Assembly: GCA_934292955.1 (NCBI GenBank)
Contig: CAKQXZ010000108.1
Coordinates: 1-6,076 of the forward strand
Length of the DNA: 6,076 bases
Reading direction: 5' to 3'
Origin: an uncultured Clostridia bacterium
Lineage (GTDB): Bacteria > Bacillota_A > Clostridia > Christensenellales > Borkfalkiaceae
Positions 1-5,747 of the stretch are shown here, one piece after another. The notes under the pieces are model-generated. The model ran no database searches. It saw nothing but the letters and a program-made list of their open reading frames with translations, and was not told the DNA's origin. How positions within the stretch are numbered: position 1 is the stretch's first letter; each line of letters opens with the position of its first letter. Both the position numbers and the translations under genes were made by a program.

Positions 1-37
1 CTGTTAATACCGTCGTCGTTACAAATAAGAATTCTCA

Positions 38-1453
38 TTATACGGGATAAACCTTATTTTTATTGTCGGCAAGATTTTTGTCTACGCCTTTGTTTTTCGC
101 AAGTCTGTACTTGAAGAAGTTAACCGCGACTTCGTTAAAGAGCGCGTAAGTAAGAACGTCTTCTTCCTGAGTATAGTACTGCATCATTTCGCTCTTGAAT
201 TTTTCGTATTCGGGCTGAATAAGATCTGCGGGACGGCAGGTAATAATCTTTTCGTCGCCGACGATCTTCTTTACGATTTCGGGATCGGGATCGGCGGGAA
301 GTTTGCCGTATTCGCCGCGGAGAAGAGCTTTGAATTCCTTGGTAACCATCTTATATCTTTCGCCGTTCAGAACGTTAAGAACAGCCTGCGTTCCGACGAT
401 CTGGCTCGACGGAGTAACAAGCGGCGGATAACCGCAATCTTTTCTTACGTTAGGAACTTCCGCAAGACATTCGTCCAGTTTATCCAGCTTGCCCGCTTCC
501 TTAAGTTGTTTCATAAGGTTGGAAAGCATTCCGCCGGGAACCTGATATTTAAGAGTGTTAACGTTGATCTTTCTTACGTTGGGGTTAAGCGCGCCCGATT
601 TTTCCAGTTCGTCGGCAACTTTCTTGAAGTGGTCGGTGATAGGAATAAGTTTTTCGAGATCGATACCCGTATCGTACTGCGTTCCGCGAAGCGTTGCAAC
701 CAGCGGTTCGGTAGCGGGCTGAGAAGTTCCGTTGCCCATTGCCGAAAGCGCGGTATCTACTATATCGCAGCCCGCTTCGATTGCCTTAAGGTTAACCATG
801 TCGCCAGTACCCGTGGTGTTATGGGTATGCAGGTGAAGTTTGGTCGTAGGCTTAAGTTCCGCTTTAAGAGCTTTAACGAGATCGTAAGCGGTGTACGGAA
901 GCAGTAAGTTAGCCATATCTTTAAGACAGATATTGTCGGCGCCCATCTGTTCGAGCTGCTTAGCGAGTTTAACGAAATATTCGTTGGTATGAACGGGGCT
1001 TGTCGTGTAAGAAATAGTCGCTTCGCAAACGCCGCCGTATTTCTTGATGGCTTTCATTGCCGTTTCAAGGTTGCGCGGATCGTTAAGAGCGTCGAATACT
1101 CTGATAACGGTTACGCCGTTTTCGATACATGCCTTAACGAATTTATCTACAACGTCGTCGGCATAGTGCTTGTAACCGAGCAGGTTCTGCCCGCGGAGAA
1201 GCATCTGTATAGGCGTTTTGGTTATGTGTTTTCTGAGCGTTCTGAGTCTTTCCCACGGATCTTCGTTAAGGAATCTCATGCACGAATCGAAGGTCGCACC
1301 GCCCCATGCTTCAAGAGAATAATACCCGATATCGTCGAGTTGTTCGAGCATGGGAAGCATCTGCTCCATAGTCATTCTGGTAGCAGCCTGCGATTGATGA
1401 GCGTCACGCAGAATGGTTTCGGTAATCAATACTTTTCTTTTATTGTTGTCCAT
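38..1453 (-). CDS. oadA: Oxaloacetate decarboxylase alpha / transcarboxylase 5S-type carboxyltransferase subunit, no biotin domain
   Basis: The 471-residue product is the carboxyltransferase subunit that moves CO2 between oxaloacetate (giving pyruvate) and carrier-bound biotin in the cytoplasm. An HMGL-like TIM barrel occupies roughly residues 8-275, followed by the conserved PYC/OADA domain to about 450. Family residues are visible: metal-binding Asp17 in LRDAHQS, Lys178 in CLKDM (the carbamylated active-site lysine of the family), and His207/His209 in HLHTHN. It ends where the carboxyltransferase domain ends; full-length OadA is near 590 residues and carries a C-terminal biotinyl domain, here replaced by the separate carrier encoded upstream. 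This matches transcarboxylase 5S or a split OadA. The ATG is preceded by AAAGGAG, which overlaps the oadB stop codon, with a rather long spacer of about 13 nt. It is the last gene of the operon. No terminator is visible in the 37 bases left in the window. Pyruvate carboxylase subunit B is the main alternative name; the membrane partners favour the decarboxylase/transcarboxylase role. Confidence 0.93.
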   Translation of the reverse strand: MDNNKRKVLITETILRDAHQSQAATRMTMEQMLPMLEQLDDIGYYSLEAWGGATFDSCMRFLNEDPWERLRTLRKHITKTPIQMLLRGQNLLGYKHYADDVVDKFVKACIENGVTVIRVFDALNDPRNLETAMKAIKKYGGVCEATISYTTSPVHTNEYFVKLAKQLEQMGADNICLKDMANLLLPYTAYDLVKALKAELKPTTKLHLHTHNTTGTGDMVNLKAIEAGCDIVDTALSAMGNGTSQPATEPLVATLRGTQYDTGIDLEKLIPITDHFKKVADELEKSGALNPNVRKINVNTLKYQVPGGMLSNLMKQLKEAGKLDKLDECLAEVPNVRKDCGYPPLVTPSSQIVGTQAVLNVLNGERYKMVTKEFKALLRGEYGKLPADPDPEIVKKIVGDEKIITCRPADLIQPEYEKFKSEMMQYYTQEEDVLTYALFNEVAVNFFKYRLAKNKGVDKNLADNKNKVYPV

Positions 1454-1471
1454 AAATTAAATTATTCTCCT

Positions 1472-2884
1472 TTAACCGAATAACGCAAGCAGTACGCCCG
1501 CGGCGATAGCGGAACCGATAACGCCCGCCACGTTGGGGCCCATAGCATGCATAAGAAGGTGGTTTTCGGGGTCGGTTTCACGACCGACGTCCTGAGAAAT
1601 GCGCGCCGCCATAGGAACAGCCGAAACGCCGGCGGAACCGATAAGCGGGTTGATCTGTCCTTTCGTGATCTTGCACATAAGTTTTGCGACGAGAAGACCG
1701 CCGACGGTACCCATGCAGAACGCAAACAGACCGAGCGCAATTATTTTGAGAGTGCTGAACGAAAGGAACAATGCGCCGGTTGCCTTGGAACCTACCATAA
1801 CGCCAAGGAATATGGTAACCGTGTTCATAAGACCGTTCTGCGCGGTGTCTACCAGTCTGCCGCAAACGCCCGATTCTCTCAAAAGGTTACCGAGCATAAG
1901 CATACCGAGAAGAGGCATCGCGTCGGGAAGAAGTATACCGACGACGAAGGAAACGATAAGCGGGAACATGACTCTTTCCAGTTTGCTTACCGGACGAAGT
2001 TGTTTCATCTTGATCGCTCTTTCTTTCTTGGTGGTAAGAGCGCGCATTATCGGCTTCTGAATGATAGGAATCAACGCCATGTAAGAGTAAGCCGAAATAG
2101 CGATTGCGGGAAGAAGGTGTTCGGCAAGTTTCTTTGTAACGTAAATTGCCGTAGGACCGTCCGCGCCGCCGATAATACCGACTGCCGCCGCTTCCTGCGG
2201 AGTAAGACCGAGCAGGCAGAGCGCGCCGAAGAAGGTAATGAATATACCGAGCTGCGCAGCCGCGCCGATAATCATACTCTTGGGATTAGCAATCAACGGA
2301 CCGAAGTCTGTCATCGCGCCGATGCCAAGGAAGATGATGGGCGGGAAGATAACCCAGTCTACACCCTTATAAATGTAGTAGAAAAGACCGAAATCTTTAA
2401 TAACCTGTTCGGTGGAAACAGAAAGCTGCCCCGCCGCATAGGTTATGTTGTTGACGGATGTAATAACCGTCGGAGTGTCGCCGATTTTTCCTGTTTCGAA
2501 CAGCGTGGAAAGAGCGTCATAACTCATATTTTCCGCCTGCCCGAAAAAGTTCAGAATTTCGGAAAGACTGCCGCGCGCTATTTCTTCGCCCGCAATCGTA
2601 TCGGTAACGATATAACCTTTCGTACCGAAAAGAATGCGATATACGCCGGGAATGTTGACTATGAACATACCGAACGCGATAGGCAGAAGCAACAACGGTT
2701 CAAAACCTTTTTTAACTGCAAGATAAACGAGAACGCAGGCAATAGCGATCATGACAAGATTTTGCCAGCCGCCCGCGGTAAAATTGTTGAAAAGTTCGTA
2801 TAAACCGGTACTTTTCCACAGATTACCGAGCGAATTGCCTATCTGTTCACCTACGTTTACCGCAAGCGAATTTAATCCAAACAT
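1472..2884 (-). CDS. oadB: Sodium ion-translocating decarboxylase beta subunit (OadB/MmdB/GcdB family)
   Basis: The 470-residue integral membrane protein decarboxylates carboxybiotin and couples this to Na+ export. Hydrophobic segments run through most of the chain. Family signatures are intact: FEPLLLLPIAFG (61-72), IFLGIGAMTDFGPLIANP (184-201), GGADGPTAIYV (239-249) with the essential Asp242, and NPLIGSAGVSAVPMAAR (412-428). In the last of these, Asn412, Gly416 and Ser421 match the spacing of the Na+-site residues Asn373, Gly377 and Ser382 known from Klebsiella OadB. It is longer than the roughly 375-435 residues usual in the family because of a polar stretch at about 80-165, between two membrane segments. 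The ATG follows TGAGGTGG, so the ribosome binding site overlaps the stop codon of the biotin carrier gene and suggests translational coupling. The family is certain. Oxaloacetate versus acyl-CoA specificity is not set by this subunit, so the symbol is a family label. Confidence 0.96.
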   Translation of the reverse strand: MFGLNSLAVNVGEQIGNSLGNLWKSTGLYELFNNFTAGGWQNLVMIAIACVLVYLAVKKGFEPLLLLPIAFGMFIVNIPGVYRILFGTKGYIVTDTIAGEEIARGSLSEILNFFGQAENMSYDALSTLFETGKIGDTPTVITSVNNITYAAGQLSVSTEQVIKDFGLFYYIYKGVDWVIFPPIIFLGIGAMTDFGPLIANPKSMIIGAAAQLGIFITFFGALCLLGLTPQEAAAVGIIGGADGPTAIYVTKKLAEHLLPAIAISAYSYMALIPIIQKPIMRALTTKKERAIKMKQLRPVSKLERVMFPLIVSFVVGILLPDAMPLLGMLMLGNLLRESGVCGRLVDTAQNGLMNTVTIFLGVMVGSKATGALFLSFSTLKIIALGLFAFCMGTVGGLLVAKLMCKITKGQINPLIGSAGVSAVPMAARISQDVGRETDPENHLLMHAMGPNVAGVIGSAIAAGVLLALFG

Positions 2885-2892
2885 CCGCCACC

Positions 2893-3252
2893 TCAGCCGA
2901 TAACAGCCATCAAGGCTCCTGTATCTACGTTAGTGCCTTTCGTGGTTTTATAAGAAATCGTTCCGTCGCAGGGAGCGGTAATATCGTTATCCATCTTCAT
3001 CGCTTCGAGAACGAGAATAACGTCGCCTTTTTTAACGGTTGCGCCTTCTTCTTTGGAAAGAGCTTTAATAAGACCGGGCATCGGTGCTTTAACCTTGGTT
3101 CCGTTGGTTACCGCAGCAGCCTTGGGTGCGGCAGCCTTAGCGGCAACGGGCTTAACTTCGGTAACTACGGGAGTTGCTTGAGCTGCTCCCCCTACTTCTT
3201 CGACGCCTACTTCATACTGTTTACCGTCTACGGTTACTATAAAATTACGCAT
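2893..3252 (-). CDS. Biotin carboxyl carrier protein of a Na+-pumping decarboxylase/transcarboxylase (1.3S / MmdC / GcdC type)
   Basis: The 119-residue carrier shuttles a carboxyl group between the carboxyltransferases and the membrane beta subunit. A short N-terminal beta-rich segment (1-20, MRNFIVTVDGKQYEV) is typical of transcarboxylase 1.3S and decarboxylase gamma chains. An Ala/Pro/Val/Lys-rich flexible linker follows (about 22-50), then a complete biotinyl domain (about 53-119) with APMPG at 56-60 and the biotinylation motif EAMKM at 83-87, where Lys86 is the modified residue. The size matches free-standing carriers of about 120-140 residues. The ATG has an AAGGAG site 8 nt upstream and lies 29 nt after the oadG stop. 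Position between the OadG-like anchor and OadB is as in methylmalonyl-CoA decarboxylase operons. A biotin ligase must modify it; none is encoded in this window. EAMKM identifies a biotin rather than a lipoyl carrier. Confidence 0.95.
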   Translation of the reverse strand: MRNFIVTVDGKQYEVGVEEVGGAAQATPVVTEVKPVAAKAAAPKAAAVTNGTKVKAPMPGLIKALSKEEGATVKKGDVILVLEAMKMDNDITAPCDGTISYKTTKGTNVDTGALMAVIG

Positions 3253-3281
3253 AATATTTTCTCCTTGAAATTGAACGATTT

Positions 3282-3626
3282 TTAATAATTGAGTTTTTTA
3301 ATCTTTTTGACGACGAACTCGTTTTTAACGCCTTCGCCTTCATAATAGGCAAGCACGGCCGCAATGATTGCGACTCTTACGCTTTCCGGAATTCCGTCTT
3401 CGGAAACTTCTTCCATAGCCGTTTCGGTTACGGGTTCTTTTTCTTCTTCGGCATCTTTTTTCGCTTTCTTTGCCGTCATTACTTTAGCTACGGCAGATAC
3501 GACGAGAACGAGAATGAACATACCGCCGAATACGATTAACATACCGAGCACAAACGTGAACACACCCCAGAATATATCGGGCGCGCCTTTGAACATGTGA
3601 TCGGCAAGTAAATTAGCAAAATACAT
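3282..3626 (-). CDS. oadG: OadG/MmdD-type small membrane anchor subunit of the sodium pump
   Basis: The 114-residue protein has one strong transmembrane segment (about 20-47, FWGVFTFVLGMLIVFGGM onward), then a highly charged Lys/Glu-rich linker (about 52-78) and a short conserved-looking helical tail (about 79-114, starting GIPESVRVAIIAAVLAYYEGEG). This layout is that of the gamma/delta subunits that hold the carboxyltransferase against the beta subunit. The AIIAAVLAYY patch resembles the AAIAAAIAAY-like C-terminal segment of many OadG/MmdD proteins. A GTG at 3635, overlapping the previous stop as GTGA, would add three residues. I chose the ATG at 3626 because GAGGTGA (3632-3638) lies 5 nt before it, while the GTG sits inside that site. 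Sequence conservation in this family is weak, so the call rests on topology, tail and operon position. Confidence 0.88.
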   Translation of the reverse strand: MYFANLLADHMFKGAPDIFWGVFTFVLGMLIVFGGMFILVLVVSAVAKVMTAKKAKKDAEEEKEPVTETAMEEVSEDGIPESVRVAIIAAVLAYYEGEGVKNEFVVKKIKKLNY

Positions 3627-3631
3627 ACGCG

Positions 3632-3638
3632 TCACCTC
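3632..3638 (-). promoter_or_regulatory. Ribosome binding site of oadG overlapping the upstream stop codon
   Basis: On the minus strand GAGGTGA includes the TGA stop of the 12S-like gene and stands 5 nt before the ATG at 3626. This decides the start codon against the GTG at 3635. The overlap predicts translational coupling of the two subunits. Confidence 0.7.
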
Positions 3639-5020
3639 GAAAGAATCTGCAACGCTTCGATAAGACGGGGACGTACGAACTGCGGTTCGATGATATCGTC
3701 GATATAACCCTTTCTTGCCGCGTTGAACGGATCCTGATTTTCGTCTGCGTATTTTTCTTCGGCTGCATCGTGATTTTCTTCGTTAACGCCCGCAAGTTCG
3801 ATCATCGCGCCCTTAACTTCGTCAAAGAGCGAAATTTTAGCGGTAGCAAACGCGAAAGAATAATCCGCGCCGAGAGCTTTCGAAGCAAACAGAGTGTACC
3901 CTAAACCCACAGCCTTTCCGTAAACCACGTTGATAACGGGGGTAGAAAGATTGTAAAGCGCGTAAGACAGGTTTGCGATTTCTTTCATTATGGGAGAAAG
4001 CGCGGTGTTAAGATCCGCTTTAATGCCGAGCGTGTTTACAAGCATAACGAGCGGAAGTTCGTTTTCGTCGCAGAAATAAACGAATTCTTTAATTTTGGCA
4101 ACGTTGTTGAAATCGAGTTCGACGCCCTTTTCGCCGCCGTCGAATACGATCGCGCCGACAGACATTCCGCCCAGTCTTGCAAGACCGGTTTTTACTTCGG
4201 GCGCGAACGCCGCGTTGGTTTCTACAAAATAATCCTTATCGAAAACGGCTTCGATCATACATTTAGCGCAAGCCTTTTCGTTAAGAGAAGGAGTCGCTCT
4301 GTTGAAATCGTCCATCGTTTCGACTTCGCCGTTATATGCGGGAAGAGTGTCGAGCAACTGCTTAACGGTGTTGCGAACTGATTCGAGATCTTCCGCGGCA
4401 AAAGTAACGTTGCCCGTTTTAGCCGCGCTCTTTGCTCCGCCGACTTCTTCTGCCGAAAGATTTTTGTTTGAAGCAGCCGAAATAACCAGCGGGCTTGCGT
4501 AGGTCGCGCACGCTTTGCCGAGTACGAAATGGAAATCGCAGTTAGCGGCAAGCAGAGCCATAGAACCGAGTACGTCGCCGACGGTTATCGCTATCTGGGT
4601 GCATTCGCCCTTAAGCGCGTTGGAAGCGGCAAGCACTTCCGCCAATCCTTCGAGAACGTTTACGCCTTCACCTACGGCAACGCCGCGAGTATCGAGCATA
4701 TAGATAACGGGAGCGGACGCACGAAGCGCTTTCTGCTGGCATTTAGCGATCTTCTTGCAGTTTGCGTCGGTAACACCGCCCGACAAAACGGCAGAATTCT
4801 GCGCGACGATAAATACGAGATTGTCGTTTATCGTAGCAGTTCCGGTCACTACGCCTTCTCCGCCCACAGTTCCGTTGTAAAATTCGTTTTCGGAGAAACT
4901 GTAAGAGTCGAATTCCGCAAAAGAATCGGGATCGACGAGCGCGTTTATTTTCTTGCGAATTTCTGCGCCGACGCCTAAAACCTCATTTCTGCGGCTTCTG
5001 AGTAGGTCAAGTTTGTTCAT
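3632..5020 (-). CDS. Divergent acyl-CoA carboxyltransferase (12S / MmdA / PccB-like) subunit
   Basis: The 462-residue protein has the double crotonase-like fold expected of biotin-dependent acyl-CoA carboxyltransferases. The N-half (about 20-235) shows DPDSFAEFD (30-38), GGEGVVTGTATI (53-64) and SAEEVGGAKSAAKTGNVTFAAEDLE spread over 189-213, which match conserved positions in MmdA/PccB. The C-half (about 255-462) shows ARLGGMSVGAIV (281-292), IKEFVYFCDENELPLVMLVNT (310-330) and ASKALGADYSFAFATAKIS (379-397). It is shorter than the usual 510-520 residues. Several hallmark motifs are altered: SGGARIQEG is TRGVAVGEG (111-119), GPCAGGAVY is GDVLGSMAL (148-156), and RKAYGGAY is GKAVGLGY (368-375). 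In characterised homologues these glycine pairs form the oxyanion holes. First gene of the operon, with its own promoter; its TGA is followed closely by oadG. The ATG at 5020 is chosen over an in-frame ATG 60 bases upstream because GGAGGAG precedes it and the family-like sequence starts there; the upstream start would also lie before the predicted transcription start. The family is secure. The substrate (methylmalonyl-CoA, glutaconyl-CoA, malonyl-CoA or another) cannot be read from the sequence. Confidence 0.88.
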   Translation of the reverse strand: MNKLDLLRSRRNEVLGVGAEIRKKINALVDPDSFAEFDSYSFSENEFYNGTVGGEGVVTGTATINDNLVFIVAQNSAVLSGGVTDANCKKIAKCQQKALRASAPVIYMLDTRGVAVGEGVNVLEGLAEVLAASNALKGECTQIAITVGDVLGSMALLAANCDFHFVLGKACATYASPLVISAASNKNLSAEEVGGAKSAAKTGNVTFAAEDLESVRNTVKQLLDTLPAYNGEVETMDDFNRATPSLNEKACAKCMIEAVFDKDYFVETNAAFAPEVKTGLARLGGMSVGAIVFDGGEKGVELDFNNVAKIKEFVYFCDENELPLVMLVNTLGIKADLNTALSPIMKEIANLSYALYNLSTPVINVVYGKAVGLGYTLFASKALGADYSFAFATAKISLFDEVKGAMIELAGVNEENHDAAEEKYADENQDPFNAARKGYIDDIIEPQFVRPRLIEALQILSR

Positions 5021-5024
5021 AAAA

Positions 5025-5031
5025 CTCCTCC
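5025..5031 (-). promoter_or_regulatory. Strong ribosome binding site of the 12S-like gene
   Basis: GGAGGAG on the minus strand, 4 nt from the ATG at 5020 (6 nt from the GGAGG core). It fixes the start of the first operon gene and removes the 20-residue upstream extension as unlikely. Confidence 0.85.
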
Positions 5032-5051
5032 AAGTATAATTTAACGATGAA

Positions 5052-5080
5052 ATTATACCTTTTTTTATTCTAAAAATCAA
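5052..5080 (-). promoter_or_regulatory. Sigma-A-type promoter of the decarboxylase/transcarboxylase operon
   Basis: On the minus strand the -35 box TTGATT (5080-5075, four of six consensus bases) and a perfect -10 box TATAAT (5057-5052) are separated by exactly 17 bp. An AT-rich stretch lies around and upstream. Transcription should start near 5045, giving a leader of about 25 nt that holds only the ribosome binding site, so there is no room for a riboswitch. Control is therefore expected at the promoter, consistent with the repeat cluster immediately upstream. Confidence 0.78.
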
Positions 5081-5081
5081 A

Positions 5082-5109
5082 CGATTTACAAAATAAATCG
5101 CGCGATTTA
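5082..5109 (-). promoter_or_regulatory. Candidate operator: three alternating CGATTTA half-sites
   Basis: On the plus strand, CGATTTA occurs at 5082-5088, its inverse TAAATCG at 5094-5100, and CGATTTA again at 5103-5109. The second and third copies form a perfect 18-bp palindrome, ATAAATCGCGCGATTTAT (5093-5110). The first and second form an inverted repeat with a 5-base spacer. The cluster ends one base upstream of the -35 box, a position suited to an activator or to a repressor overlapping RNA polymerase. I cannot match it to a known regulator's consensus. A cruciform or hairpin role is less likely because it lies upstream of the predicted transcription start. Confidence 0.5.
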
Positions 5110-5248
5110 TCGTTTCTTTTTTTTATTTTATTTCTTAAAATACCGCTTTTTATGCGGGTTTTTCATTCTTTCAAAAACGCGGATGTCGCTTTGTGTAAAA
5201 ACTATGTCTTTTTATTTTCAACAATTTCGAAAAACGCGGCAGTTCAAC

Positions 5249-5275
5249 AAAAAATCGGAGCAAATCCGCCCCGAT
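5249..5275 (-). terminator. Rho-independent terminator of the galT-PPC unit
   Basis: On the minus strand the arms ATCGGGGC and GCTCCGAT pair over 8 bp with one G-U wobble around a 6-base loop GGATTT, and a run of T residues follows directly. It starts about 18 nt after the PPC gene stop. It separates that transcript from the downstream operon, which has its own promoter. Confidence 0.88.
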
Positions 5276-5293
5276 ATTATTTTGTTCAAGCGA

Positions 5294-5719
5294 TTATTTA
5301 TTGAAATCGAAAATATTCAGTCCGGTTACTTCGTCCACCTTTCTGTCAACAGAACCGTCTAAAATATTAACGAACATTTCGCAGGTCGCGCTGATTACGG
5401 CGCGGTTAAGATGCCCGCCGACCGCAACGCCGTTTTTATCGGCTGCGCACATATGCAGATGAGCGTAATATTCGCCGTTTTTGGTATTTACGTTTCCGCC
5501 GAGCGCGACTATTTCGTAATATCCCTTAAAGTCGTTGGATATGTATTTTTTAGAGCCGACGTCCAATACACCCACGGTAAAATCGTCGGTCGCGCCGATA
5601 GCCGAAACGGTAGCAAGTTTTACGTTTTCTTTTTCGCAAACGGTTTTAAGGGTCGCAAGAATTTCTTCGCCGCGATCCATTCTTATAACAACCGTATGGT
5701 TAAATCTTCTGTATTCCAT
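5294..5719 (-). CDS. PPC/DUF296-domain protein
   Basis: The 141-residue protein is a single PPC (plant and prokaryote conserved, DUF296) domain over nearly its whole length. The visible signatures are VIRMDRGEEIL (11-21), the core AHLHMCAADKNGVAVGGHL (86-104), and a C-terminal segment ending in LNIFDF. His87, His89 and His103 are the three histidines that bind metal in solved prokaryotic members, which form trimers. There is no AT-hook, unlike plant AHL proteins, so DNA binding should not be assumed despite the common database name. The biochemical role of stand-alone bacterial PPC proteins is unknown. The start is supported by AGGGGAG about 10 nt upstream. It follows galT by 28 nt with no terminator between, so the two are probably co-transcribed, and it is followed by a clear terminator. 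Confidence 0.9.
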   Translation of the reverse strand: MEYRRFNHTVVIRMDRGEEILATLKTVCEKENVKLATVSAIGATDDFTVGVLDVGSKKYISNDFKGYYEIVALGGNVNTKNGEYYAHLHMCAADKNGVAVGGHLNRAVISATCEMFVNILDGSVDRKVDEVTGLNIFDFNK

Positions 5720-5747
5720 AATTTATACTCCCCTGCTTTGGCGCAAA

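Noticed and set aside
1..37. Possible terminator after oadA.
   Set aside because: Only a short AGAATTCT palindrome is present, without a GC-rich stem or T run; any terminator lies outside the window.
1547..2803. A 418-codon open frame on the plus strand.
   Set aside because: It is antisense to the strongly conserved oadB gene; its translation is rich in Arg, Lys, Asn and His with no recognisable domain, as expected from the reverse complement of GC-biased codons.
3627..3635. GTG start for oadG at 3635 (GTGA overlap with the upstream stop).
   Set aside because: The only good Shine-Dalgarno overlaps this codon and is spaced correctly for the ATG at 3626 instead. The difference is three residues.
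5033..5038. TATACT on the minus strand as a second -10 box.
   Set aside because: It lies almost on the ribosome binding site and has no acceptable -35 at the right distance; the TATAAT at 5052-5057 is much better placed.
5021..5080. A 20-residue N-terminal extension of the 12S-like protein from an ATG ending at 5080.
   Set aside because: It would run through the promoter and the strong GGAGGAG site, has no ribosome binding site of its own, and does not resemble the family.
5142..5165. Hairpin CCGC-TTTTTAT-GCGG followed by T residues on the plus strand, resembling a terminator.
   Set aside because: The stem is only 4 bp unless a bulge is allowed, and no plus-strand gene precedes it.
5173..5239. 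Direct repeat AAAAACGCGG at 5173-5182 and 5230-5239 in the intergenic spacer.
   Set aside because: Only 10 bp, two copies, AT-rich on one side, and not positioned against any promoter element; chance is the simplest explanation.
5183..5362. A 59-codon plus-strand frame starting ATGTCGCTT.
   Set aside because: There is no ribosome binding site, and it runs antisense through the terminator and the end of the PPC gene.
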